Assembly (NCBI GenBank): GCA_027186245.1
Contig: CP114482.1
Location: 2,857,001 to 2,921,000 of the forward strand
Length of the DNA: 64,000 nucleotides
Direction: 5' to 3'
Source of the DNA: Coriaria nepalensis
Taxonomy: Eukaryota > Streptophyta > Magnoliopsida > Cucurbitales > Coriariaceae
Shown: in pieces, positions 1 through 12,600 of the stretch
Layout: each line of letters begins with the position of its first letter
How positions within the stretch are numbered: the stretch's first letter is position 1
Notes under the pieces: model-generated
Databases searched by the model: none
Told to the model about the DNA's origin: nothing
The model's input: the letters and a program-made list of their open reading frames with translations, nothing else
Made by a program: the position numbers and the translations under genes

Positions 1-1001
1 GAATCCTCCTCAACACTAAGTCATTCACTTTTATAAGTCTTTCATGGATCCTCTTGTTGTAATAATGCTCAATTCTTCTTTTAATCGCTTCCTCTTTGAT
101 TCCTACACCCTCCCTATTCTCCTGCGAGATGTCTAGAGCCTCTATCAAGCTCTAAGCATTCACTTTTTGATTCAACATAATCCTTATGTAGGAGGGAAAA
201 CTCACCTCAGTAGGGACCATAGCCTCTGAACCATACGTAAGGCTCAATAAAGTCTGGCCAGTCGTGGATTGAGGAGTCGTACAAATGGACCAAAGCACAT
301 ATAAGAGCTCATCTTCCCACTTATCCCCGTGCTATTCCATCATCTTTTTTAGTAATTTATTAATTACTATATTAGCAGCCTCAACTTGCCCATTAGCCTG
401 AGGGTGGACTGGTGAGGAAGTTAGGTGTTTAATTTTCAACTTCACATATAAGCTTCATAATTGAGAGTTGTTGAACTACTTGCCATTATCTGTGATCAAT
501 GTCTCGGGAATTTCAAACCTGCATATAAGATGCTTTTAGATAAACCTTGCAGTAGCGGCCTATCTGATAGAATTCCCGAAACAAACGCTAATTGAATCGA
601 TGTGTAAAGACGAATCAGAAGAGGTGGCAATGTTCGGGACATAAAAGATGCTACAAGAATGAATATTCTCACTCATTAAGAGGAAAGTACCAAAGATTCT
701 ATACTTGCAAATCAAGAAAGACCAAGTTAACTTTCCTAAAAAGGCTTCTCGACTTGTGCCTCAAGGAAAGTTTCTTGCCTTCCAAGTATGCTTGGCCACC
801 AAGCAAACTGGCTTAGCCTTCAAGTCTTTTACCTCTATAAATAGATGGCATCCATTAAAAGGGAAGTCACTACTCAACAACCAACTTTCCAACCAACATT
901 GTCCACCACCAATTCTATCATCCTTCAATGGATTTTATACTTTTCCGTTTCAGTTTCTTATCGTTCTATAGGCTATGGCTTACAAGATTCTTTCATTTTC
1001 C

Positions 1002-1480
1002 ACAATGTCGTTATTTTTATCATAGCCTAGTGGATGTCATTATCCAAGAATAATGTAACCTTTTTTAAGTTGTATGATCTCTTCAATCGCTTTACGTTTC
1101 AAGTAATTTATTTTTCCACTCAACACATATTGTTAACTTGGCCATGTTCTTTACTTTTCCACCAAATACGTATCGTTAACCTGATCATGTCCTTTACTTT
1201 TCTGCCAATAAGTATTGTTGACTCGACCTTGTTATTTACTTTATCATCCATTAGGATTAGCATTAACTTAGTTTGAAGTATTTTCATACTTATGGCATGC
1301 CCAAATTTACAAAAACCGAATGACACAAATCGCTTGGAAATTCAACTCTCAACAGGGTAAGTCTCCAAACATTTATCTTATTTCAAAAATTCATTACGCA
1401 ATCACTCTTCTACCTCATTCTTCTCAAAATAAGCGATCTATCGAAGAACCACAATAGTTAGTGTCAACAAATTTTCTTGC
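1002..1480. repeat. Direct repeat, left copy
   Basis: Starts at ACAATGTCGTTATTTTTAT and matches 2433-2890 over its whole length with many substitutions and a few indels. Shared landmarks include TTATCCAAGAATA near the start, CATGTTCTTTACTTTTC in the middle and CATTACGCAATCACTCTT near the end. It is probably the R-U5 part of an LTR of the nested insertion. Confidence 0.65.
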
Positions 1481-2432
1481 CCAGTGAGACATATTACTAC
1501 AATGTTTATACACCAATTACGTAGTCATAGCCTCGACAAATGTCGAAAGGGTGATTAGCTAAAACAGCTACCTACTCAACAGCCTATATGCCTTGCGCAA
1601 GATAGGCTTAAGTTGGAAGGTTATCATGTAGATATGAATCTCCCTTGTTTGGACAACTAACCGGCTGATCTAGCGAGTCATTTGGCCGACAAGAACTACC
1701 AGGATGGTCATGACAGTCAATCGGCCAACCCGGCCACTCAACTATCCCCCGTCTGATCTGCTCGGGTTATTTACCAAGGCATCCCAATCCAAAGTTCTAC
1801 CAACACCATGATAACTCAACTTACGAAGCGGATGGACGTAGTGGACCTTCTAGCAATGGTTATTCGGCCCGATTGACCAAATGCCTTGAGACTCTAAACA
1901 TGAACTTATTGAATAAGAATCTTCTTGAATATCAAGAGATGTCTCGATAATAGTAAGATTTGGGGGGGCAGGGGGGCAGCATGCTGGATTCCCCCACTCT
2001 ATTCCCCATGACATCAGTAGTTCGACGAGAAATCCACTTTTAGGCAATCCATCGATAGCTTCTCTAGCGTGTGCAACCGATCCACCAATGATCATTAGAC
2101 CACTCTAGAAGGCCGCACGACAGCCACAACTAGCTAATAGGCTGCCACTGCCCCCTTAACAACCATTCAGGGAGGATGGAGGCCTACCAATGACAGTTGA
2201 CCTAAATCCACTACTTCAACCATAGTTATGGCCGACATACGGAGAACTAGCGTTTGCTGCTAGCATATCTCCCGTGAATCATCATAGGGTTGACGACTGA
2301 CAAACGGATGCTCTAGCATATATGCCTAAATTAGCAGCCCCTTGGCTGCCAAGGTAGGATATACCAGTATAACTGTTGGTAAACCGAGAATACCTATATA
2401 ACATTATACATGATATCTATGTCCAACCACTT

Positions 2433-2890
2433 ACAATGTCGTTATTTTTATCGTAGCCTAGTAGATGTTGTTATCCAAGAATAGTACAACCCTTTAAGCT
2501 TTATGTTCACTTCAATTGCTTTACGTTTTAAGTCAGATTTATTGTTTCGCTCAACATATATCGTTAACCCAACCATGTTCTTTACTTTTCTACTCTACTT
2601 TTCTGCCAAACACATATCGTTAAATTGACTGTGTCATTTACTTTTTATGCCAGCAAGTATCATTGACTCAATCTTGCTATTTACTTTATCATCTATTAGG
2701 AGTAAGATTAACTCAGTTTGAAGTAGCTACATATTTTTGGCACGCCCGTATTTACTATAACAAAATGACACAACTCATTTGGAACTTCAACTCTCATTTG
2801 GGTAAGTTTCTAAGCATTTTATCTTATTTCGATAATCCATTACGCAATCACTCTTGTGTCAAAGAACAATGATAGTGAGTGCCAACAAGA
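2433..2890. repeat. Direct repeat, right copy
   Basis: Second copy of the segment at 1002-1480, in the same orientation and about 1.43 kb away. Sequence upstream of it is not shared with the left copy. Its right end lies close to the point where gypsy RNase H sequence resumes near 2905. Confidence 0.65.
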
Positions 2891-5300
2891 TTGCTTAGCA
2901 CTTTGCTGGTATAGTAGACTGGGATTAGTTCTCATTTTTGCTCCCTTAACAGTATTGAGCTAATTGCTACTTCACTTACTGCAATATCTAGCTTTAGCTT
3001 CTCCCCCACTTTCAGTTTGCTCTCCTGTCCATCCCAACTTGTTAGTACTCTTCATTTCTATGAAGAAATGTGAACATTTGTCAGCCAATCTGTTCATGAA
3101 CCTACTTAATACAATTATCCTTTTAGTAAACTTTTGAATGTCTTTCTTACTCTAAGGGCTTTGAAGGTTAAGTATGGCTTAGACCTTCTCTGAATTTTCC
3201 TCAAGGCCTCAGTGATGCATTATGTATCCTAGAAATTTCTCAGAACCAACTCGAAATGAACATTTCTCCAGATTTAGCTTCATTACTTTAAAAGCCTCTT
3301 TTAGGTGCATGTGATTATCTTATTTCTTAACACTTTTGACAAAGATGTCATCCACATACACCTATATAATTACTCCCAATTGTTTCTAAAACATTTCATT
3401 CACCAACCTCTGGAAGGTTGCTCGTGCATTTTCCAATCTAAAAACTGCATTTTTCAATCCAAAAGGCATGACATTATATTAGTATAGGCCCCTGTCTGTG
3501 ATGAAGGATGTCTTCTCATGATTAGGCTCCCACAACTTAATATGATGATGCCCTGAGTAGGCATCCCTAAAGCTGAGTAGCTATTGATCTCGAATCTACA
3601 TTGAGGTCTATACTTTGGGAGAGGAAAACTATCCTTGAGGTAGACACCATTCAGATTGATAAAATCAACATAAAGCCTCCGCTTCACATTCACCTTATGT
3701 ACTAGGACCATATTGGATAACCATTCTGGGTATTGGATTTCCCTAATAGCTTATATTTCCAATTACTTGTTCATATCTACAATTGCAGCTGTGTTTCTTT
3801 TTTCGTTGAACTTTCTCCTTTTCTGCCTAATAGGCTTTACTCCTTGCTGAATCCTCAATTTATGTATGATCGCATCTTTAGAGATTCTTGTAAGCTTAGT
3901 TATGTCTTGGGAAAATAGATCCTGGTGCTTTCGTAGGCATTAGATGATGCTAATCAGCTCACGAATGTTCAAGCCATCCCTTATTTTACTTCCTATTGAT
4001 TTGCAATAAATGCCCTGACCTTCTTTTCCTCCTTCCTTTGATTCTTTTCTTCATATTTCTTCTCATTCTTGTAAGTACGTTCTCTTATCACATAAATATC
4101 CTCTACCTCATCTAGTTGTCCTTTCTTCAGGGTGTTGATATAGCACTCCCTGGATTCCTCTTGATTTCTCTTGACCATACCAACCCTCTTTTTGGTTGGG
4201 AACTTCATAACTAAGTGTTTGGTTGAAACTATAGTACCCAGAGCAATTAAAGATGGTCAACCTGATATAACATTGTAACCGCTGTGAAATCCGTGATTAA
4301 CCAAAATGCGATGTATTAAAGTAGTTGAAATATTGGTAGAGATAACCAGCGCATCATTATATGGATAGATAAAACCACTTTCATCCGGAAGTTTTGATGG
4401 TTGAACAGAGTACACTTCGGCCTAGGCTAGCTCTTTCAACCATAATGCTCTTTGGTGACCATAATCTCCTCCATTTAGTCCCCCTATAATGATGTGTATC
4501 TCCTTCTGAACTCCTTGATGTCCCAAACCATCATTAGCCTCTTTAGAAGCTTTGTGCTCATCATCCCTCATGTTGACCAAGTCACTCTTCCTGAACCAGC
4601 CTTGCCACTCACTTCCTCAGATTGTGCAGTTTTTGGTGTCATGACCATAGTCCTTATGGTATATGCAGTACTTCCATTTATTGTGCTGGACTCTAATATG
4701 TAGTGGATTAGACTATCTAAATAGACCCATGCTTCCCAACCTAAGAATGATGGTCTCTAGTCTATTTAATGGGAAAACATTTTGATCACTTATCCTCCCA
4801 CTCTATGGTGGTACGACGTCTATATCCATCTCACCCACATGTTGTAGCTCCTGGAGTGGAGGAAAGGGAGGAAGAATACGCTTTCCCTTTATCTCCTCCC
4901 TGACGCGTTGCATGATCACATCTATCCTTGCTTCTATGACCTACTCCATAACCCTTTCTATACCATTGGTCAAGCTTTCCATGTTCCTCTGCTTAATTCC
5001 TATCATCCAGGGTAGAGCCATTCAATCTATTGCTCCAACCTTCACTGGTGAAGTCAATGGGGTTGTGGTTGCTTCAGAGACTGCTTCAGAGGAGCCTCCT
5101 TGGGCGTATCTTGTTCTCCCACAAGTGTTGACATGTAGGGAGGGTATGAGACTACCTCTCTATAGGGCTCCCATATCATCCCCTCCTTCCCTAACCTTGC
5201 TCCTTGTTCATTCTGTAACTCCCGCCATCTCTTCCGATGATAAAACTAAAAGCCTCGACTGAACAAACTTTCGAATGTGAAGACTTATTCATCCTCACAA

Positions 5301-6386
5301 TTGGTGCCTAACTGATGATGCTAGATTTGGTCAGCACCTTCACAACAAGCCACCAATAATATGTATGTTTAGCAAAGACTAATCTATACACATGAAATAA
5401 AGAAGGGTGTCGAGATTTGTGGCGGCAAACCCCCTCCGACGATGAAGTTAGCCATGGAAGATGGAAGGGTAGCTAAGAATGAGCATAATGTTTTGTAATG
5501 AATCAGTAATGCTCAAAGTAAAGAGTCAAAGGTAATAAGAGAGTGTGTAACCCTAAAATTACTTGAAGTGTTTGCTCTTATATTGCCTCGCCATAGGGAA
5601 AAGATCCAGCCTACTTTCCGGTTTGCATCTTCTCATTGGAGGTGTGTCTGCATGGTAATACGTTAGGCCACTACTAGGCCATTGTCCTTGTACCAATACC
5701 TGTTAGAAGATATGCTCCCCATTATCTTGTACCTCCTTTGACTAAATTTCTTTCTCTTAACGAATGGGTCAAGCTCAACGTCCAACCCATGACTTCCTTT
5801 TCATGCAAGAGAGCGGCTCTCTACCATTACCTAAATAAATGGGCTTCTCTCACTCTTTCCATGTATATTGAACAAATTGTTATTGGGTCTTATTCACCCC
5901 AATACAACGGTTCTCTTCCTTTTGCAATCTTATAATTCCTACAAGCCTGATCTGCTTGTCAGACTAGACACTTGAATAACTACCCAGAAGTACTGTTTTT
6001 TCAATCTATGACATGTCACTAATTTTGTAATAGATTAGGGTGATGAGGCAAATGTCTTTTGGTAGTAGACGAGTTTTGTTACTTCTTTTAGTATGTGAAA
6101 GAGTACAAAAACTCGTCATTGAATCAAGAATTGACAAGCTGAAGAACAAGCACATACAGAAACGTTCAACACATCGTATCAACGAATCGATCTATACTTC
6201 TACAATAATGAGGAAAATAGATTATTTCTAACAGCGACTGTGATTAATCGATCAGATCCGCATAAGCTTATCAAGCCTCTCTCATTAAACAATATTTCTG
6301 CAGTTTTCTTTTCTTAAAAAAACAAAAAAAAAACACTCAATTAATATAAGAACAATTATGAAAATTTCTAACAACCAATTGGCCAC
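5301..6386. other. Intergenic, no gene seen
   Basis: Lies between the gypsy remnant and the UGT promoter. The open frames here are short and resemble no family I know. I see no further repeat or RNA gene. Confidence 0.5.
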
Positions 6387-6438
6387 TTATAAAGAAAATT
6401 GACCGATTGACCAGTTATAAAGAAAATTGACCGATTGA
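6387..6438 (+). promoter_or_regulatory. Tandem duplication carrying two TATA-like boxes before the UGT gene
   Basis: A 24-bp segment starting TTATAAAGAAAATT and ending CCGATTGA occurs at 6387-6410 and again at 6415-6438, a period of 28 bp. Each copy contains TATAAA, at 6389-6394 and 6417-6422. The downstream UGT start codon is about 115-145 bp away, a normal spacing for a plant core promoter. That either box is used is inferred from position only. Confidence 0.5.
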
Positions 6439-6534
6439 ACTTGGCCCACCTCATCCATTACATAACCCATGTATATACTAAAGAAAGTTAGAAGTTATCC
6501 TTCACAAACAAAAATAACTTTTGGTCCAGATCAA

Positions 6535-8450
6535 ATGGCTTATCCTCAAATTCTCGTCGTACCATTTCCAGCACAAGGCCATATTAACCCTCTAATGCAG
6601 ATCTCACACAAACTAACCGAATATGGCTGCAAAATCACCTTTCTACACACAGATTTCAACCTCAACCGAGTCCTTGCTTCAATGGCTAATGATGAGAAGC
6701 GGACGAACAACTCGGAGATGATTAATTTGGTGTCGATTCCAGATGGGTTGGGTCCGGATGAGGATAGAAATGATGTAGGCAGGTTATGCCAAGAAATTAT
6801 GAGAAGTATGCCTGCAAGGATTGAGGAACTTATAAACAACATAAATGCATTGGAAAAGGGAAGTGGGAAGATTGTTTGTGTTATAGCAGACGGGGCCATG
6901 GCATGGGTAATGGAACTTGCTGCTAAGATGGGAATCAGAGGAGCTGTGTTTTGGCCTCAATCTGCAGCACTTTTTGACTTGCTCATTTCCACCCCAAAGC
7001 TGATTCATGACGGCGTCATTGACTCTAATGGTGAGAAACATGATTAGTCAAATTTTTGTTTTATTATGTCTGATCTAGATCTAAGAAGTTAGTAAGATAT
7101 AATATCATTATCAAATAACAACAAAAATTGTATGACAAGGGCTTATGTATAAATTCTTAAAAGCATAGGAGGTTTAAGTCTAATTATTAAAATGGAAGGG
7201 GACTAACTCTACTTATATTTGCTAATTTTTATTATTTTGGGCTCTGCTCTCCAAAACGCTAGCCTGGAATTAGCAAAGCAAAATAGTCTTAACCCAAAAT
7301 CTAGTCTAAGTAACTGTAAGACTCGCTCCCAAAAATATGTTTTAAAATGTGTATTTCAAAAATTATTTTTGGGTAATTTTTGTATTTTAAAACATGTTTA
7401 GATTACTACCATTCACTGTTAATATCGATATTGTGAGAAAAAGTCTTATCAAATTCCAATTCTTGAAAGTTTATGGATTTGATAAATCTAGCTTACTCTT
7501 TTACTATTGCACCAATTTATTAGTATGTTATGCAATATTAGTCTTTGTCTATATCTTTTCCTTGGGTTGCAGGGTTCCCAATCAAGAAACAGCCAGTTCA
7601 GCTATGGCTGGAAATGCCATTAATGGATTCAAAAAACTTCCCATGGCTATGCAATGTTGGTGATTCTACATCGCAGAAGCTCTTATTTGAATATTTCGTT
7701 CGATTTGTACCGAGTTTGCATTTGGCCGATAAATGGCTTTGTAACTCTTTGATCAAACTAGAGCCAGGTGCCTTCTCCATGTATCCAAAAATACAACCAA
7801 TAGGCCCGTTAACGGCCTTGTGCTGCCAACCTATAAATCTAGGGAACCAGCTTTGGCCAGAAGACTCTGATTGCTTAAGTTGGCTCGATCAAAAACCAAC
7901 CGGCTCAGTCATATATATTGCCTTTGGTAGCTTCACTTTATTTGACCACAAGCAGTTCCAAGAACTGGCTCTTGCACTTGAGCTTATTGGTCGGCCGTTT
8001 TTATGGGTGGTCCGTCCAGGATCATACAATCATTACCCGAAAGTGTTTAAGGGTGCACTCGGTAAAATAACCGGTTGGACCCCACAAGGAAAGGTCTTAA
8101 GTCACCCTGCTATTGCTTGTTTTGTTAGCCATTGTGGTTGGAATTCTACCATGGAAGGTGTGAGTAATGGTGTCCCTTTCCTATGCTGGCCTTACTTTTC
8201 TGATCAGATTTTCAACAGGAGTTACATATGTGATGTATGGAAGGTTGGACTCAGATTCGATAAGGACCAAGATGGAATCATATCAAAGATGGAAATCAAG
8301 AAGAAGGTGGAGCAATTGCTTGGTGATGAAGGTATAAAAGAAAGATGTGCCGAGCTCAAAGACAAGGCCATGACTAGTATAAAAGAAGGTGGGGTTTCTA
8401 TGAAGAATTTAGAGCGATTCGTTGAATGGATTAAGACATGTGTAAAATAG
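6535..8450 (+). CDS. UGT83A1: UDP-glycosyltransferase, family 1, UGT83A1-like
   Basis: Two exons, 6535-7030 and 7573-8450, give 457 residues, near the usual ~460. Enzymes of this type transfer a sugar, usually glucose from UDP-glucose, to small acceptors in the cytosol; the acceptor here cannot be told. The N-terminal FPAQGH holds the catalytic His16, and Asp119 in VIADG is the expected partner. The 44-residue PSPG box spans about 334-377, with HCGWNS in the middle and a final Gln typical of glucose donors. The single intron falls at residue 166, where its phase restores Gly. A hairpin-forming repeat lies in the intron. The start at 6535 was chosen because MAYPQILVVPFPAQGH matches the family; an in-frame ATG at 6469 would add 22 unlikely residues. 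The segment just before the PSPG box looks a few residues shorter than usual. No frameshift is seen. Confidence 0.9.
7333..7400. repeat. Fold-back repeat inside the UGT intron
   Basis: ATATGTTTTAAAATGTGTAT and, about 45 bp on, TGTATTTTAAAACATGTTT are near-perfect reverse complements around an AT-rich centre. This could be a small fold-back MITE or a chance AT-rich palindrome. It lies entirely within the intron at 7031-7572. Confidence 0.45.
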
Positions 8451-8708
8451 CTCTGTTTTATCTTGTTAATGAGCTTTGATTTCCATTTTTATTACCTGCA
8501 ATTAGATAGTATGTTTTGTTTTATTAGTTTCAGACTGGCCAGTAACATAAACTCTTCTGGGTAAGTTTCATAGTAACAAACAGCGAATCATATCTATCTA
8601 TCAAAACCATAAAGTATTACATAAACGACCTGAAAATGACACGATTACTTTATAAATGTTAAAGATTCTTAGTTAGGACTACATAACATAGTCAAACCCA
8701 TTTATTAA
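8451..8708. other. UGT 3' flank
   Basis: Contains the probable 3' UTR of the UGT gene. Nothing else is recognisable before the copia-related sequence begins. Confidence 0.4.
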
Positions 8709-9572
8709 CGGTTCCCACAAGTTTCAAATGATGAAGGAAGCTATTTGACCGAGGTCAACACCAAAAAATCAACCTTTTTAGAAGCATCACTTCTTCAAAC
8801 ATCCCTTGGTATAATTACTCATCCAATTTCAGATTTAAAATGCTCAAACTTGACAGTAAGTAGAGGCTTGGTAAACCCATATATAACTTGTTGTTCTGAT
8901 TTGCAGTGAATTAGCCTCACCTCTCCATTTTCACCCTCTTTCTAATAGTATGAAACTTCACCAGAATATGCTTAGTCCTTCTAAAATAAACTGGATTTTC
9001 AGATATTGCAATAGTATATTTACTATCACAATAAATGATTGTGGAGCAATTAGGATTGAAATTTAGCTCTAGTAGGATCTTTCTAAGCAAATGGCTTGAT
9101 TGGTGGCATGAAGAGCAGCTACATATTCAACCTCAACAAATGATTGGACCACAATACTTTTGCTTCTTGGAACTCCATCAAAATATCTCCGATCCAAGGG
9201 TGAAGTAAAAACCACTTGTACTTTTGGCATTATCAAGAGAGTCAACCTAATCAATGTCCACATAACCTTCCAGTTTTAATTCTCCCTCTTTATACAGAAT
9301 TCCACGAGAATGAGATTTATTAAGATACCTAAGTTACCTTTTAGCAATCTGTCACGCCCACCCTACCAGTTGCTTAGCTTATCAAATACTTTGGAGGGAA
9401 ACACGTACAGCTAATAGGGGGCCATTACCTTTCTTTAAAAGTTAACTTTACTTTTAAAAGCATTCTCGCGGAAATAACACAATAATTTGAATATAACTTA
9501 TAAAAGATAACTAAAATCCTTATCATAGGGAATTAATCTCAAGAACTTTTTAAATAAATTTCATTCTTTTCC

Positions 9573-9607
<35 letters not shown>

Positions 9608-12600
9608 TATGTGTGTGTGTACAAAGATAAGTTCTCTAAAAGATTCTTCTATTATATCCTTTTTCTCATGTCATGTCCCATATGTACAATCTCACGAGAC
9701 TGATCTTCTTCATTCACCCAATCCTTTGTCTATAGCTTTACCTTTGTAATTCCCTATAACATAGGGTGAGCATCTATAAGCTAGACGCTCAATAATGATA
9801 GAGTCCTACTCACATTACAAATCTTTAAATGATTATTTTAAATTAATGCTTTCATATAACTTATATCTAGCATGCATGATTTTCTATCCTTCTACATGCT
9901 TGGGCCCTGAGGATGCTGTCGCCGTGTCAACTGATATCTAATTAGCGGTCCGCTTATGCCCGTTACAATGATCCACTTATAACTTTTTCTTTAACATTAT
10001 TTGGAGTCCTTTATGATCGATAAGCGATCATTTTTTTAACTTGGCAGCACCTTACTTTAATGTTATGTATATGTATGCTTATGATTCTTATTTATTTTAG
10101 AATAATATTAACCTTTGAAAATATGAACATATATGCATTTAATCGTAGCATGCTTAAAGCTTACATTATCCTTAAACCATCATGCTATATTAATAATTAT
10201 ATTATCGTCAAATCATTAAAATCATTCAATTAACCTTAGCAATACAACAAACAAAAAACAAACAAACAATTTTTCTGTATTATAGTGAAGCTATACTTAC
10301 AGATCTTTAAAAAAGATTGAAGATCCTAATCTCATTTTCCTTCTTTCTCCTTTTCTTCTTCCCTCTCTCTATTTTCTTTCTCTTTTCCTTGCCTTCTCCC
10401 TCTTTCTTTCCCTCTCTTCTCTTTCTTTCATTTTTCTTCTCTTTTCCTTCACGGTTTTTTTTCTCTCTTTCTTCTCTCCTTCACTTCTTGGTTTCATTTG
10501 TTTTTGGATGAAATTCACTATAACCTATATATAGTGAAGGAAGCTCATTTGATTAACTGATACGTTATCAAGACACACTTGTTAATGTTTAGGATTCTTA
10601 ATTATATGCATAATGACACATAAGTATCTTAATGCCAACGTTTATGTGTCTTTGAGACACGTAATGTGCCATTTGACACATTTGTGCCACCATTTTTATT
10701 TTATTTTATTTATTTATTTTAATTATTATACTTAAGCCCTTTTAAATCTTATAATTAATAAATAGATCTCCTATTATTTCTATCATTAAAATTAGGAATA
10801 GGTGGAAATTATAATTTAGTAGAAAGCCCTCTTTAATCTCTTTTTCTATTATTATGCCTTGTTTAGAAATATTGAGGGCTTACACAGTGTTCATGTGCAA
10901 TTGAGAAGGATTGTTCATGAATTTGGAAAAAATACAGATAGAGTACATGATTTCTGATCTTGTTGCATTAAGGTACATTAATCCATCAATCAAACTTTTG
11001 TACAAGGTTTCATCAACCTTTGTTGAACCATCATTCTTTTTGAATTTTTCATTTACAACCATTGGAGTGGGTACAGGTTTGCTAGTTTTCATGTTGAACT
11101 TCTTCATCAGACTTTTGCCATACTTCTCTTAGGACATAAACAACCCTTTTTCAGATTGGAACACTTTCATTCCCAAAAAGAAGTTCATCAACCCCAAGCC
11201 TATCATCTCAAATTCAGTTTCCATTTCCTTCTTAAACTTTTTGATTAGACCAACTTCATTCCTAGTTATGAGTAGATCATCAATATATAGAGAGATAATG
11301 AGTAAGGATGTACCTGATTCTTTGATGTAGAGTATAGGATCACTTTCACTCCTTCTGAAACTAGCACTGATCAGATAAGAATCAATCATACTATACCAAG
11401 CTCTAGGAGCTTGTTTCAGACCATACAAGGCCTTCTTCAGCTTGTACACATTTCCTTCTTCTCCTTTCACCTCAAACCCTTCAGGTTGCTCAACAAAGAC
11501 TTCCTTTTATCGAATTCCATTTAAAAATGATGACTTCATATCAAGTTAATGAACCGACCAAGACTTTGTGGCAGTCAATGCAATGATCAACCTAATTGTG
11601 TCAGGTATGGCTACATGTGCAAATGTCTCAGTATAGTCAACTCTATATTGCTGAGAGAATCCCTTCATTACCAATCGTGCTTTGAACATGTTTACTGAAT
11701 TGTCAGCATTGAGCTTTAGTTTGAATATCCACTTAAGCCCAATAACCTTCTTCTTCTTAAGCTTGTCAATAAAATCCAAGTATGATTTTTGTTGATCATT
11801 CTCAGCTCTTCTTTCATAGCTTTCATCCAATTTTAATCACTCTTTGGCTTCTATATAGTAGCTAGGCTCACCTAGAGCTAAATTACATCTTTCATAAATA
11901 TCTTCAAGGCTTCTATATCTTGGATTCAAAAGCTCAGCTTCCTTATCATCATATTCAACAAAAAAAATTTGATCTTGACTTTCTTCAAGATAGACAATTA
12001 ACTCTTTGCTTGCATCTTCATCTTCCCATTTGAAGATTGCTTCTTCATCAAAATTGACATCTCTACAAATAGAGATCTTTCCGGCATCAAGGTAGTAAAC
12101 TATGTAGCTTTTGGATTTTGAGCTATTACCAATCAGATTCCCTTTTCAGCCTTCATAGAGAGTTTGCCTCTCTTAACATCAGGAACATGAGTGAAGCAGA
12201 CTCCTTCAAACAATCTGAGATGAGATATTAAAGGTTTGACATTGTTCCAAGCTTTATGAGGTTGCCTTCCACTAACTTAGTAGGCAACTTATTGAGCAAA
12301 TACACAGTAGTGTTGGTTGCTTCTACCCAAAACTTTCTTGGTATTTTCTTCTTTACCAACATACTTCTTCTCACCATCTCTATAATGGTCATGTTCTTCC
12401 TCTTAGAAACCCCATTTTGTTATAGAGTATAGGGTACTTTCAGTTGGTGGATCATCCTCTCCTTCTCATAGAATTGCTTGAACTCATTTCAAGTGTATCA
12501 TCCACCATTAAGACCTCAAAGTCTTCATCTTCATACCACCTTAAGTCTCCACAAGCTTCTTGAATTTCACAAGAATGTGAACTCTGATTTCTCCTTCATA

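Larger units (their letters stand above)
590..2900. mobile_element. Insertion nested in the gypsy element, with internal direct repeats
   Basis: This block separates the RNase H and integrase parts of the surrounding gypsy remnant, so it was inserted into it or replaced part of it. It contains two diverged direct copies of a ~450-bp segment. A TATA-like CTCTATAAATAG lies near 830, about 170 bp before the left copy, as expected in an LTR promoter. No coding region is recognisable in the ~950 bp between the copies. The layout would fit a short non-autonomous LTR element (TRIM or LARD type) whose right repeat has lost its upstream part. I cannot define exact termini or a target duplication. Confidence 0.45.
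1..5300 (-). mobile_element. Decayed Ty3/gypsy retrotransposon, Tat-like, interrupted
   Basis: Read on the minus strand, the order is gag, protease, reverse transcriptase, RNase H, integrase, running from right to left. Around 4600-4720 there is a gag-type knuckle of the form YCxxHxxxGHxTxxC. Around 4290-4450 there is the degraded protease segment with the NDALVIS motif. At 3454-3711 the RT block reads VDFxxLN...KDSFPLP. At about 2905-3110 an RNase H segment ends in a PVYYTSK-type motif. At 1-580 integrase pieces include LITDNGK and LTYGSEAMVPTE. Frames shift repeatedly and stops are frequent, so the element cannot encode its proteins. The YCxxH knuckle and KDSFPLP motif suggest the Tat lineage, but this is from family knowledge only. 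The integrase side runs off the window edge. The sequence between RNase H and integrase is replaced by a separate insertion (about 590-2900). Confidence 0.8.

Noticed and set aside
10317..10511. Phe/Ser-rich open frame
   Set aside because: Low-complexity translation of the pyrimidine tract of solo LTR copy 1.
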